DNA of 35,948 bases, taken from the NCBI GenBank assembly GCA_016177405.1, contig JACOVG010000010.1:1-35948 (forward strand), written 5' to 3'. The notes beneath the pieces were generated by a model. The model did no database searches, was not told the origin of the DNA, and saw nothing but the letters and a program-made list of their open reading frames with translations. A program made the translations under genes and the position numbers. Shown one piece after another: positions 25,519-34,524 of this stretch (position 1 is its first letter; every line of letters begins with the position of its first letter). This stretch comes from Candidatus Omnitrophota bacterium. Lineage in GTDB: Bacteria; Omnitrophota; Gorgyraeia; 1-14-0-20-64-10.

Positions 25519-26515
25519 GAGGGTTCTCCGCCGGCTGCCCGCGCGTCCCCCCGGGTGGAAGCGTGTTGTGGCGGCCATCGGGATCTTCGACGGCGTTCAC
25601 CGGGGCCACCGGGCGATCCTGGCCAAAGCGGTCCAGCGCTCCAGGGCCGTGCGGGGGACGGCCGCGGCCGTCACCTTCTACCCCCACCCGCTGGCGGTCT
25701 TGGCTCCCCGTTTTCTGCCGAAGCTCCTCATCTCTCTTCCCAGGCGCCTGAAGGGCTTCGCGGCGCTGGGCATCCGGGCGGCCTTTGTGATTCCCTTCCG
25801 AAGATCCTTCTGCCGCCTGTCTCCCAGGGTTTTCGTCAAGCGGTACCTCGTGAAGACCCTTCAGGTTAAAGAGGTTGTTGTGGGTCACGATTTCAGGTTT
25901 GGGGCGGGCAGATCCGGTTCGGCGCGGACCCTCCGGGAGCTGGGAGACGAGCTCGGTTTCAGGGTCCATGTGGTGGGCCCTGTGAAGGTGCGCGGCCAAC
26001 GGGCCGCCTCCCACCGGATCCGGAAACTGATTGCCAGGGGAGCGCTGAAGAAGGCCGGTTCCTTCCTGGGGCGTCCGGCGACGATCGAGGGAAGGGTGAA
26101 GGCCGGTTCCGGACGCGGAAGGAAGCTTGGATTCCCGACGGCCAACTTGAAAGTGGAAGCCGGGGTTCTGCCTCCGGTGGGGGTCTATGCCATTTGCGCC
26201 AGGGTGGGTGAAAGGGCTTATCCCGGGATGGCCAATGTCGGGTACAGGCCCACTTTTAAAAAGTCAACGGCCGGAGTTCTCCGCAGAAGGGGTCTGACCC
26301 CGATGGTGGAAAACCATCTGTTTGGCCTGAAGGGGTCTGTCTATGGGCGGCGGATGGTGACGGCCTTCTTGAAACGGCTCCGGCCGGAGAGGCGTTTTCC
26401 TTCGGCCGGCGCGCTGGCCCGCCAGCTCAAGAGGGATGCCCGCCAGGCGCGTCAGGCCATCCGGCAGCTTCGGCCGCCCGGGTTTTCTCTGGACTCCTTC
26501 GGAAGGGCGTGGTAG
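25517..26515 (+). CDS. ribF: bifunctional riboflavin kinase / FAD synthetase
   Basis: RibF phosphorylates riboflavin to FMN and adenylates FMN to FAD. The N-terminal nucleotidyl-transferase domain has AIGIFDGVHRGHRAIL and VVVGHDFRFGAGRSG; the C-terminal kinase domain has GSGRGRKLGFPTANL, GVYAI and GMANVGYRPTF. Between RPTF and the catalytic VENHLFGLKGSVYGR there is an unusual insert STAGVLRRRGLTP encoded around a palindromic repeat (26289-26301), absent from typical RibF. GTG 25517 gives the normal MRVLRRL N-terminus and follows AAGGAG by seven bases, but both lie in the 3' arm of the leader's outer stem. rpsO follows. Confidence 0.95.
   Translation: MRVLRRLPARPPGWKRVVAAIGIFDGVHRGHRAILAKAVQRSRAVRGTAAAVTFYPHPLAVLAPRFLPKLLISLPRRLKGFAALGIRAAFVIPFRRSFCRLSPRVFVKRYLVKTLQVKEVVVGHDFRFGAGRSGSARTLRELGDELGFRVHVVGPVKVRGQRAASHRIRKLIARGALKKAGSFLGRPATIEGRVKAGSGRGRKLGFPTANLKVEAGVLPPVGVYAICARVGERAYPGMANVGYRPTFKKSTAGVLRRRGLTPMVENHLFGLKGSVYGRRMVTAFLKRLRPERRFPSAGALARQLKRDARQARQAIRQLRPPGFSLDSFGRAW
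26289..26301. repeat. short palindrome GGGGTCTGACCCC inside ribF
   Basis: In-frame copy of the palindrome found at 10367-10379, here coding for RGLTP inside a loop insert of the flavokinase domain. Downstream GTGGAAAAC matches GTTGAAAAC at the same spacing in the other copy. Confidence 0.6.
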
Positions 26516-26539
26516 ATTACCTCAATGGAAGCTCCAGCC

Positions 26540-26809
26540 ATGACGGTAGTGAAAGACGAGAAGCTGAAAAAGATCCAGGATTTCCAAATCCACGGCACCG
26601 ACACCGGCTCCGCCCCTGTCCAGATTGCCCTGTTGACCAACAGGATCAATCTCCTGACGGATCACTTCAAAGAGCATCGGAAGGACCACCATTCCCGCCG
26701 TGGGCTGCTGAAGATGGTGAGCCAGCGCCGGAAGCTTCTGGAGTACCTGAAGCTCTCCAGCAAAGAGAAATATCTCAAGCTCATCGAGCGGCTGAATCTC
26801 CGAAAGTAG
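26540..26809 (+). CDS. rpsO: 30S ribosomal protein S15
   Basis: S15 binds 16S rRNA early in assembly of the 30S platform. The 90-residue protein has the family core [51 protein letters not shown] and a basic end. ATG 26540 gives the normal length and has GGAAG about nine bases upstream; ATG 26525 in the same frame would add five residues. It starts 24 bases after ribF and precedes pnp, the classic rpsO-pnp pair. Confidence 0.96.
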   Translation: MTVVKDEKLKKIQDFQIHGTDTGSAPVQIALLTNRINLLTDHFKEHRKDHHSRRGLLKMVSQRRKLLEYLKLSSKEKYLKLIERLNLRK

Positions 26810-26820
26810 CGTATCCTTTG

Positions 26821-26849
26821 AAAGCCCCCGCCGGAGGCGGCTGGGCTTT
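26821..26849 (+). terminator. rpsO-pnp intergenic hairpin (terminator or RNase III site)
   Basis: AAAGCCC (26821-26827) pairs with GGGCTTT (26843-26849), enclosing CCGCC-GGA-GGCGG, a strong stem 12 bases after the rpsO stop. The expected U-tract is absent (TAAGAAAAA follows). It therefore fits either a partial terminator or a processing hairpin like the one that controls pnp in E. coli. Confidence 0.55.
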
Positions 26850-26899
26850 AAGAAAAACTCCCCGAATGAGAAACGTAATCCCTTTAGAAGGAGGTTGTT

Positions 26900-29215
26900 G
26901 TGACTGTTCATGAGAACGCGCGCCGCGTCTCGGCGAGATACGGCAAAGAGGAATTGATTCTAGAGACAGGCCGAATGGCCAAGCAGGCCGATGGGGCGTG
27001 TCTGGTGCAGTACGGCGGGACGATGGTGCTCGTCTCCGTGGTGATCGCCAAGGAGCCCAAGCCGAGCGTCAACTTTCTGCCGCTCACCGTCGAGTATCAA
27101 GAGAAGACCTATGCCGCCGGCAAAATCCCGGGCGGCTTTTTTAAACGGGAGGGGCGCCCCTCGGAGAAGGAGATCCTGACCGCCCGCCTGATTGACCGGC
27201 CGATCCGCTCCCTGTTTCCGAACGGTTTCCGAAACGAGGTGCAGGTGATCGCCCTGGTTCTTTCCCACGACGGGGCCAACGACCCCGATGTCCTGGCCAT
27301 CCTGGGGGCCTCCGCGGCCCTGGGGCTGGCCGGCGCGCCGGTGGATCAGCGCCTGGGGGTGGCCCGGGTGGGAAGGGTCAACGGCCAGTTCGTGCTGAAT
27401 CCCACCTACGCCGAAGAGGAGCAGGGGGATCTGGATCTGGTCGTGGTTTCGCACCGCGACGGCATCGTGATGCTGGAGGCCGGGGCCAAGGAGATTCCGG
27501 AAGAGGTGATCGTTGAGGCGATCCGCTTCGGGCAAACCGAGGGCCAAGCCGCCATCCGCCTTCAGGAAGAGCTTTTGGCGCAAGTTTCCGTCCCAAAGCG
27601 GGAGTTCCCGCTGGGCCGGCTGAATCCCCAATTGCTTGCGAAGGCGCGGTCTTTGGCCGAAGAAAGAATCAAGGAGCTGATGCGCGCCCAAGTGGAAAAG
27701 GAGCAGGCGAGCGAAGGGATGAAGGCCCTCTCGCAGGAGGTCTTCGAGAAGCTCTCGCCGCCGGCCCAGGCCCCCGCCAAGGCCGAAGAGATCGTGACCT
27801 TGGCCCAGGTGCAGGAAGCCCTGGAAGAGATCGAGAAGGGGCTCATGCGCGGGATGATCCTGGAAGAGAAGAGGCGCCTGGACGGCAGGGATTTCACCAC
27901 CGTTCGGCCCATCACCTGCGAGGTCGGGGTTCTCCCCCGGGCCCACGGTTCGGGTCTTTTCACCCGCGGCCAAACGCAGAGCCTGGCCGCCGCGACGCTG
28001 GGCACCTCCCGCGACGAACAGATGATCGACGCGCTCGAAGGCAAAACATACAAATCGTTCATGCTCCACTACAGCTTCCCGCCCTTTTCGGTCGGTGAGA
28101 TTCGGCCGATGCGGGGGCCGGGCCGGCGCGAGATCGGACACGGGGCCCTGGCCGAGCGGGCCTTGAAGGCGGTGATGCCCGCCAAGGAGGCCTTTCCCTA
28201 CACCGTCCGGGTGGTTTCAGAGATCCTGGAGTCGAACGGCTCCTCCTCCATGGCCACGGTCTGCGGTTCGACCTTGGCCCTGATGGATGCCGGCGTTCCG
28301 ATCAAGGCGCCCGTCTCCGGCATGGCGATGGGCCTGGTGAAGGAGGGGCCGCGCCACGCGATCCTGACCGACATCATCGGGATGGAGGACCACTTCGGCG
28401 ACATGGATTTCAAGATCACGGGAACCTCGCAGGGGGTCACCGCGCTTCAGCTTGACCTGAAGCTTGCCGGGGTGGACCTGGCCATCTTGAGCGAGGCGAT
28501 TGAGCAGTCCAGGCCGGCGCGCAAGCTGGTCCTGGAGAAGATCCAGGCCACCCTGACGACCCCGCGGAGCGATCTCTCGCCCTATGCCCCCAGGATCACG
28601 GTCTTGAAGATCGATCCCGAGAAGATCGGCGAGGTGATCGGGCCGGGCGGCAAGATGATCCGGAAGATCACCAAGGAGTCCGGGGCGACCGTGGAGATCG
28701 AGGACGACGGGACCGTGCTGGTGGCCAGCGCCGACCAGCAGGCCTCGGAGAAGGCCCTGGCGATGATCAAGGGGATCACCCAGGAGGCCGAGGTGGGGAA
28801 GGTCTACCAGGGGGTCGTCAAGCGGATCATGAATTTTGGCGCGTTCCTTGAGATCGCGCCGGGCAAGGAAGGGCTTTGCCATGTTTCCGAGATCTCCGAG
28901 CAGTTTGTCCCCAAGGTGGAGGATGTCGTGAAGCTGGGCGACACCCTGGCCGTCAAGGTGGTGGAGGTTGATTCTCAAGGCAGAATCAACCTAAGCCACA
29001 AGCAGGCCCTGCTGCCTCCCGGGACGCCCCCGGTGGCTCCCCGCAGAGGGCCGGAACGCCCCCGGGGAGGCGATGACCGCCCCCGGCGCCATTCCGGCGG
29101 AGAGCCCCGCCGGGAAGGGAATTGGTCGCGGGAAAGGGGGGGCCCGCCGCGCCGATCGCCGTCGCCCAGCGGCCCCAGCGGAAATCGGGAGCGGCCCTGG
29201 GAGCGCCCCGCTTAG
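26900..29215 (+). CDS. pnp: polyribonucleotide nucleotidyltransferase (PNPase)
   Basis: PNPase is a trimeric phosphorolytic 3'-5' exoribonuclease of the RNA degradosome. Two RNase PH domains (about 10-230 and 310-540) are joined by an alpha domain. Motifs include FFKREGRPSEKEILTARLID, the RTAR-like region, SNGSSSMATVCGSTLALMDAG and DMDFKITGT. A KH domain (GKIGEVIGPGGKMIRKI-like segment, about 575) and S1 domain (GKVYQGVVKRIMNFGAFLEI) follow. The last 70 residues form an R/G/P-rich tail (PERPRGGDDRPRRHSGG and similar), longer than in E. coli. GTG 26900 is fixed by a strong AGAAGGAGG six bases upstream. Confidence 0.98.
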   Translation: MTVHENARRVSARYGKEELILETGRMAKQADGACLVQYGGTMVLVSVVIAKEPKPSVNFLPLTVEYQEKTYAAGKIPGGFFKREGRPSEKEILTARLIDRPIRSLFPNGFRNEVQVIALVLSHDGANDPDVLAILGASAALGLAGAPVDQRLGVARVGRVNGQFVLNPTYAEEEQGDLDLVVVSHRDGIVMLEAGAKEIPEEVIVEAIRFGQTEGQAAIRLQEELLAQVSVPKREFPLGRLNPQLLAKARSLAEERIKELMRAQVEKEQASEGMKALSQEVFEKLSPPAQAPAKAEEIVTLAQVQEALEEIEKGLMRGMILEEKRRLDGRDFTTVRPITCEVGVLPRAHGSGLFTRGQTQSLAAATLGTSRDEQMIDALEGKTYKSFMLHYSFPPFSVGEIRPMRGPGRREIGHGALAERALKAVMPAKEAFPYTVRVVSEILESNGSSSMATVCGSTLALMDAGVPIKAPVSGMAMGLVKEGPRHAILTDIIGMEDHFGDMDFKITGTSQGVTALQLDLKLAGVDLAILSEAIEQSRPARKLVLEKIQATLTTPRSDLSPYAPRITVLKIDPEKIGEVIGPGGKMIRKITKESGATVEIEDDGTVLVASADQQASEKALAMIKGITQEAEVGKVYQGVVKRIMNFGAFLEIAPGKEGLCHVSEISEQFVPKVEDVVKLGDTLAVKVVEVDSQGRINLSHKQALLPPGTPPVAPRRGPERPRGGDDRPRRHSGGEPRREGNWSRERGGPPRRSPSPSGPSGNRERPWERPA

Positions 29216-29230
29216 GGGGTTCTTAAGCCG

Positions 29231-31534
29231 ATGGCGCGGGCTTCCAAACGCCCCTTCTTCACCCTAAGCCCCGAGCGCCGCAACGAGCTTTGGGGCATCG
29301 GGTTCACCGCGATGAGCCTGCTTTTGTTCATGAGCCTCATCTCTTACGACCCCTCCGATCTGTCCTTCTTCACCTCCCATCCCAGGGTGCCGGTCCGGAA
29401 CCTCTGCGGCGTGGCCGGCGCCGTGGCGGCGGGCCTGTTCCGTTCGACGATCGGGCTCACGAGCTACCTGGTGGCGATCTTGGGAATCCTCTGGTCGCTG
29501 GCCCGCTTTTCCGGAAAGAGCAATCCCAGGCCCCTGTTGAAGTGGGTGAGCTTGGTTATCTTTTGCCTGGGGGTGAGCGGCCTGCTTTCCCTGGTCCTCT
29601 CGCCCTCGCCGGAGGCGCGCGTCTGGCGGGGAGGAACCCTGGGCCTTCTGGCGGGGAACTTCACGGTCCATTACTTCGGCCGCTGGGGGGCCTACGTGGT
29701 GCTTCTGACGTTAAGCCTCCTTTCCTTCTTGATGGTCACCGAGATGGCGGCCTTGCCCCTCTTCACCCGGACCGGGAGCTGGATGTGGGCGGGGCTGGCC
29801 TTGGGCGGCCGGAAGGCTTCCGAGGCGGTCTCCCGGCTCAAGGAGCTTCCCAAATCGGCGGTGCTCAAGCCGCCGGTTCTGCACCGGACCCGGCCGGTCA
29901 TCCGGATGCCCAAGGCTTCCCCCCCTCCTCCGGCGCCGCCCTCCCTGAAGGCCGAGCCACAGCCGGCCGTTGAAGTCTCCGCGGCATCTCCCGCGCCCCA
30001 GCCGAAGCCCGCTCCGCGCCGGAGCGCGCCCCATCGGGAAGAAGCCGCCCCGGCCGTCCGGACCGACTTCAAGCTTCCGGGCCTGGATCTCCTCAACGTC
30101 GCCTCCGCCGACGGAGCGAAGATGGAGCCGAAGGCGTTCTTCGAGGCCAACGCCAAGATTCTGGAGGAGTCCCTCCGGGATTTCGGGATCGAGGTGAAGG
30201 TGGCGGAGGTGGAGACCGGCCCGGTCATCACCCGATACGAGCTGGAGCCGGCGCCCGGCGTCAAGATCCAGAAGATCGCCACCCTAAGCGACGACCTGGC
30301 CCTGGTGCTGAAGGCCCCCTCGGTTCGAATCATCGCGCCGATCCCGGGCAAGGCGCGCGTCGGTATTGAGGTGCCCAATCCCTCCACCGCCAACGTGATA
30401 CTTCGCGAGGTCTTGGAATCGGAGGAATTCCGTCAGACCGATTCCAGGATCAGGATCGCCATCGGCAAGGACACGGCGGGCCACCCCCTGGTGGCCGATC
30501 TGGCCGACATGCCGCACCTCCTGATCGCCGGCACCACCGGCTCCGGCAAGACGGTCTGCATGAACGCCCTCATCACCTCCATCCTCTTCACCTCCACGCC
30601 CCAGGAGGTGCGCTTCCTGATGGTGGACCCCAAGATGGTGGAGCTGGCCGTCTTTAACGGGCTGCCCCATTTGCTGATGCCGGTGGTGACCCACGCCAAG
30701 AGGGTTCCGGCCGCCCTTCAATGGGTCGTCCAGGAGATGGAGGCCCGCTACCGCCTCTTCGCCAAGCTGGGCCTTCGGAACATTCAGGCCTACCACGCCA
30801 AGCTGGCGGCGGGGGAGCTGCCGGCGGAGGAGATTCCGGAGAGCCTGCCGTACCTGGTGGTGATCATCGATGAGCTGGCGGATCTGATGCTCGTGGTGCA
30901 GTCCGAGGTGGAGAACGCCATCGCCCGGCTGGCCCATCTTTCCAGGGCGGTGGGGATCCACATGATCCTCGCCACCCAGCGGCCTTCGGTGGACGTCCTG
31001 ACCGGCGTGGTCAAGGCGAACTTCCCGGCCAGGATCTCTTTCCAGGTCGCCTCCAAGGTGGACTCCAGAACCGTTTTGGACGCCGGCGGCGCGGACAAGC
31101 TCCTGGGCAAGGGAGACCTCCTCTTTATGCAGCCGGGCAGCTCCCGGCTGGTCCGCGCCCAAGGGACCCTGGTCACCGACGAGGAGATCGGACGAGTCAG
31201 CGCTTTCTGGAAGGAGCAGCAGGGCCCGTCCTACGAGGCCTCTCTCATGGAGGAGGTCCCGGAGGGCACCCGGGGGAGCCAGGCCCAGGAACAGGTTCAG
31301 GATTCGCTCTACCCGGAGGCGGTTCGGGTGATCGTGGAGACGGGCCAGGCCTCGGTTTCGCTCCTTCAGCGCCGGATGCGGCTGGGTTATGGCCGGGCGG
31401 CCAGGATCTTGGACCGGATGGAGGAAGAGGGGATTGTGGGGCCCATCCGCGGGGCCAAGCCGCGGGAGGTCTTTTGGAAGGAGATTCCGGAGGAGTACCA
31501 TGTCGATCGGGGAACGTCTCAAGTCCGCGCGTGA
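29231..31534 (+). CDS. ftsK: DNA translocase FtsK
   Basis: FtsK pumps DNA through the division septum and activates Xer recombination at dif. The N-terminal 200 residues have four membrane segments (for example LWGIGFTAMSLLLFMSLISY), followed by a short Pro/Ala-rich linker. The motor domain has Walker A GTTGSGKT (434-441), FLMVDPKMVELAVFNGLPHL, Walker B YLVVIIDELADLM and LATQRPSVDVLTG. The C-terminal gamma winged helix (SVSLLQRRMRLGYGRAARIL) reads DNA orientation. At 767 residues it is of the SpoIIIE/short FtsK type. It starts 15 bases after pnp and overlaps the next gene by 35 bases. Confidence 0.97.
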   Translation: MARASKRPFFTLSPERRNELWGIGFTAMSLLLFMSLISYDPSDLSFFTSHPRVPVRNLCGVAGAVAAGLFRSTIGLTSYLVAILGILWSLARFSGKSNPRPLLKWVSLVIFCLGVSGLLSLVLSPSPEARVWRGGTLGLLAGNFTVHYFGRWGAYVVLLTLSLLSFLMVTEMAALPLFTRTGSWMWAGLALGGRKASEAVSRLKELPKSAVLKPPVLHRTRPVIRMPKASPPPPAPPSLKAEPQPAVEVSAASPAPQPKPAPRRSAPHREEAAPAVRTDFKLPGLDLLNVASADGAKMEPKAFFEANAKILEESLRDFGIEVKVAEVETGPVITRYELEPAPGVKIQKIATLSDDLALVLKAPSVRIIAPIPGKARVGIEVPNPSTANVILREVLESEEFRQTDSRIRIAIGKDTAGHPLVADLADMPHLLIAGTTGSGKTVCMNALITSILFTSTPQEVRFLMVDPKMVELAVFNGLPHLLMPVVTHAKRVPAALQWVVQEMEARYRLFAKLGLRNIQAYHAKLAAGELPAEEIPESLPYLVVIIDELADLMLVVQSEVENAIARLAHLSRAVGIHMILATQRPSVDVLTGVVKANFPARISFQVASKVDSRTVLDAGGADKLLGKGDLLFMQPGSSRLVRAQGTLVTDEEIGRVSAFWKEQQGPSYEASLMEEVPEGTRGSQAQEQVQDSLYPEAVRVIVETGQASVSLLQRRMRLGYGRAARILDRMEEEGIVGPIRGAKPREVFWKEIPEEYHVDRGTSQVRA

Positions 31535-32207
31535 AGCCAAGGGGCTCACGCTGGATCAGGCCCACAAGATCACCAAGGTTCAGACCGATCTCATCCTGGC
31601 GATCGAGGAGGACCGGCTGGAGGATTTGCCGGATCCCGCCTACGCGAAGATCTTCCTCAAGAAATACGCGAACTTTCTAGGGCTGGACGGCTCGGCCCTG
31701 GTCCAGGAATATCTGGCGCTTCATGGGCCGCTTCCGCCGCGCCCCCTCGCCCCGGTGGCGCACGATGAGCCCAAGGAGGTCGTTCTTCCCCGTTACCTGG
31801 GTCCGGCGGCCGCTTTGGCGGCGGCCGTTATCGGCATCGCCTTCCTGGCCTACCTGGCCTTCGATCTTCTGGGGAACCCCAAATCGCCGCGGGCCCCGGA
31901 GCGGCCAAAGGCCCGGGTCGTGGAGCCCGCGGCCCCCGCCAAACTGCTGGTCCCCCGAGGCCAGCCCTTGAAGCTCACCATCGTCTCCAAGGCCGACGTC
32001 TGGATGCAGGTCAAGTCCGACGGCGCCGTGATCTTTCAAAACGTGCTGGCCAAAGGGGCCAGGGAGAGCTGGACCGCCAAGGAGGAGCTGGAGCTGTGGA
32101 CCGGAAACGCCGGCGCGATGGAGCTGGTCTTGAACGGGAAATCACTGGGTTCCCCCGGCACCGGGGTCAAGAAGGGAATCAAGGTGACCCACGAAGGGGT
32201 GAAGTGA
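31500..32207 (+). CDS. RodZ-like helix-turn-helix membrane protein
   Basis: The N-terminal HTH_25 domain (MSIGERLKSAREAKGLTLDQ through ILAIEEDRLEDLPDPAYAKIFLKKYANFLGLD) is followed by one membrane segment (LAAAVIGIAFLAYLAFDLL, about residue 107). A C-terminal DUF4115 beta domain comes last (LKLTIVSKADVWMQVKSDG to the end). This is the architecture of RodZ, the MreB-binding cell-shape protein. At 235 residues it is at the short end. ATG 31500 is chosen because GGAGG lies a few bases upstream and the typical N-terminus begins there; the frame is open further upstream but only shadows ftsK. Confidence 0.85.
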   Translation: MSIGERLKSAREAKGLTLDQAHKITKVQTDLILAIEEDRLEDLPDPAYAKIFLKKYANFLGLDGSALVQEYLALHGPLPPRPLAPVAHDEPKEVVLPRYLGPAAALAAAVIGIAFLAYLAFDLLGNPKSPRAPERPKARVVEPAAPAKLLVPRGQPLKLTIVSKADVWMQVKSDGAVIFQNVLAKGARESWTAKEELELWTGNAGAMELVLNGKSLGSPGTGVKKGIKVTHEGVK

Positions 32208-33529
32208 AGGTCTACGTCTTAAGCCTGGGATGCGCCAGGACCCTGGTGGATTCGGAGCATGTCAGCGGCCTGCTGGCCGCCTCGGGGCACACCCTCACCG
32301 ACTCCGCCTCCGCCGCCGACTGTGTTGTGGTGAACACCTGCGCTTTCATCCGGGAGGCGGAAGAGGAATCGATCGCCGCCGTCCTGGAGCTGGCGGATCT
32401 GAAACGCTCCGGTAAGGTCAAGAAGCTTTACGTGGCCGGCTGCCTCCCCCAGAAGAGGCGCGGCGAAAAGGAGGACCTTCTCGCCCTTCTGCCGGAGGTG
32501 GACGGCTTCTTGGGGCCCGGCGATCTTCGCAAGCTCCCGGCGCTGATGGAAGAAACCGCCGAGCGCTTCTTCGTGACCTCGCCGGTCCCCACCCTGCTCT
32601 TTGAGTCCAAGTCGCCCCGCCTGCGGATGACCCCCAGCCACTTCGCGTATCTGAAGGTTTCCGAGGGGTGCGATCATGCTTGCACCTTCTGCTCGATCCC
32701 CCAGTTCCGCGGGGCCCACCGTTCCAGGCCGATCGAGGATCTGGTGGAAGAGGCGAAGTCCCTGGCCGGTGAGGGGGTGGTGGAGCTGAATCTGATCGGG
32801 CAGGACACCTCTTACTACGGGGCCGACCTGTACGGAAGCCCCAAGCTGACCGAGCTCTTGACGGCCTTAAACGGCGTCCAAGGGATTCACTGGATCCGTC
32901 TCCTCTACGCCCATCCGGCCCACGTGACCGACCGGCTCATCGAGGCCCTTCGGGACTTGCCGCGCGTGGTTCCGTATCTGGACATCCCGATTCAGCACAT
33001 CGCCGACGATCTTTTGAAGGCCATGCGGCGCGAAACGGACGGCCGCCGCGTCCGCGCCCTGATCGAGAGATTGAGGGCCCGGGTCCCCGGGATCGCGATC
33101 CGGACCACCTTGATCGTGGGTTTTCCGGGAGAGACCGAGGCGCACGTGGAGGAGTTGGCTCAATTCATGGAAGAGACCCGGTTTGAACGCTTAGGTATCT
33201 TCCCCTATTCGCCGGAACCCAAGACCCCGGCCGAAAGATTGCCCCACCCGGTCCACGAAAAGGTCAGAGAGGAGCGGTTTCACCGCCTCATGTCGCTTCA
33301 GCAGAGGATCTCCGAGACGGTCAACCGGACATGGCTGGGCCGGGAGGTGGAGGTGCTGATCGATGAGCCCGGCGAAGGCCGAACCTACGCCGACGCGCCC
33401 GAGGTGGATGGGCTCGTCCACGTGAAGGCCTCCCAAGTTTTGAGGCCCGGCCAGTTTGTCCAGGCGCGCGTCACCGACACCACCGAATACGACCTGGTGG
33501 CGGAAACCGCCGCCTCGGTGGCGGCTTGA
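32204..33529 (+). CDS. rimO: ribosomal protein S12 methylthiotransferase RimO
   Basis: RimO is a radical-SAM enzyme that methylthiolates an aspartate of ribosomal protein S12. The first cluster is held by Cys10 (LSLGCARTLVDSE), Cys46 (NTCAFI) and Cys80 (AGCLPQ). The radical-SAM cluster uses Cys156, Cys160 and Cys163 (CDHACTFCSIPQFRG). LIGQDTSYYGADLYG and the GFPGETEAHVEEL segment, plus a C-terminal TRAM domain, complete the family pattern in 441 residues. GTG 32204 overlaps the upstream stop by four bases (GTGA) and gives the typical KVYVLSLGC start. It overlaps pgsA by four bases. Confidence 0.96.
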   Translation: MKVYVLSLGCARTLVDSEHVSGLLAASGHTLTDSASAADCVVVNTCAFIREAEEESIAAVLELADLKRSGKVKKLYVAGCLPQKRRGEKEDLLALLPEVDGFLGPGDLRKLPALMEETAERFFVTSPVPTLLFESKSPRLRMTPSHFAYLKVSEGCDHACTFCSIPQFRGAHRSRPIEDLVEEAKSLAGEGVVELNLIGQDTSYYGADLYGSPKLTELLTALNGVQGIHWIRLLYAHPAHVTDRLIEALRDLPRVVPYLDIPIQHIADDLLKAMRRETDGRRVRALIERLRARVPGIAIRTTLIVGFPGETEAHVEELAQFMEETRFERLGIFPYSPEPKTPAERLPHPVHEKVREERFHRLMSLQQRISETVNRTWLGREVEVLIDEPGEGRTYADAPEVDGLVHVKASQVLRPGQFVQARVTDTTEYDLVAETAASVAA

Positions 33530-34089
33530 CCCTGCCCAATCGGCTCACCCTGCTTCGGATCGTCCTGTCCTTTATCCTCATTGCCCTGCTGTGGGCTCCG
33601 GGGTTGGCCGCGAAGATCGCGGCCATTTTTGTTTTCGCGGCGGCGGCCCTCACCGACCTGTGGGACGGCAGGCTCGCCCGGGCCAAGGGCCAGGTGAGCG
33701 ACTTCGGCGTCTTGATGGATCCCATCGCCGACAAGATCCTGGTCTTGTCGGCCTTTGTTTCCTTCGTGGCGCTGTCGGTGGCCCCCGCCTGGATGGTGGT
33801 CCTCATGGCGGCCCGGGAGTTCCTCGTGACGGGTTTAAGATTCTTTGCCTTGGGGAAAGGGCAGGTTCTTCCGGCCGAGGCCGCGGGCAAGCACAAGACT
33901 GCCTCTCAGATGACGGCGATCTCCATCACCCTTCTTTACCTGGCCGCCCGCGAGGCGCTTGGCGGCGGCTCCTGGGTGAGCCGGGGCGAGGCCGCCATCT
34001 GGTGGCTCATGCTGCTGACGGTGATCCTCACCCTGACCAGCGGTGTCTCTTTCCTCTGGCGCCACCGCCGGATCATCCTGACTCTCTAG
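33526..34089 (+). CDS. pgsA: CDP-diacylglycerol-glycerol-3-phosphate 3-phosphatidyltransferase
   Basis: PgsA makes phosphatidylglycerophosphate, the precursor of phosphatidylglycerol and cardiolipin, at the inner membrane. The CDP-alcohol phosphatidyltransferase motif DGRLARAKGQVSDFGVLMDPIADK (D47, G48, A51, R52, G61, D65, D69) is complete. Several membrane helices surround it, and 187 residues is normal. The TTG start overlaps the rimO stop (TTGA). It is directly followed by pgpA, which dephosphorylates its product. Confidence 0.95.
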   Translation: MTLPNRLTLLRIVLSFILIALLWAPGLAAKIAAIFVFAAAALTDLWDGRLARAKGQVSDFGVLMDPIADKILVLSAFVSFVALSVAPAWMVVLMAAREFLVTGLRFFALGKGQVLPAEAAGKHKTASQMTAISITLLYLAAREALGGGSWVSRGEAAIWWLMLLTVILTLTSGVSFLWRHRRIILTL

Positions 34090-34524
34090 ATGCGCCCCAT
34101 CGCCACGGTGGGAGGTCTGGGTTATCTGCCGGTTGCTCCGGGCACGGCAGGCTCCTTGGCGGGGCTGGCGGTTTCCTGGTTCTTGAGCGTGGGCCCCTGG
34201 TACCAGTTGGCCGGATGCGTCGTCGCGATCGTGCTGGCCCTCTGGTCGGCCGGCCCCACGGCAAAAGCCATGGGCCAGGCCGATCCTTCCTGTATCGTGA
34301 TTGATGAGGTTGCCGGCATGATGACGGCGGTCGCGGCCCTGCCGGCCCAATGGCCGGTTTACCTGGCCGGCTTTCTCCTTTTCCGGTTCTTCGACGTGGT
34401 CAAGCCGCTGGGCATCCGGTCGCTCCAACGCGTTCCCGGCAGCCTGGGGATCGTCCTGGACGACCTGGCCGCCGGACTCGCGGCCCAGGCCGTCATGAGA
34501 TTGGGTCTGATCTTCCTCGGATGA
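34090..34524 (+). CDS. pgpA: phosphatidylglycerophosphatase A
   Basis: PgpA removes the phosphate from phosphatidylglycerophosphate to yield phosphatidylglycerol. The 144-residue membrane protein has GLGYLPVAPGTAGSL, the acidic DPSCIVIDEVAGMM motif, FRFFDVVKPLGI and the GIVLDDLAAG end, all typical. It begins right after the pgsA stop, so the two enzymes of the same pathway are made together, and it ends with an ATGA overlap into the next gene. Confidence 0.95.
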   Translation: MRPIATVGGLGYLPVAPGTAGSLAGLAVSWFLSVGPWYQLAGCVVAIVLALWSAGPTAKAMGQADPSCIVIDEVAGMMTAVAALPAQWPVYLAGFLLFRFFDVVKPLGIRSLQRVPGSLGIVLDDLAAGLAAQAVMRLGLIFLG

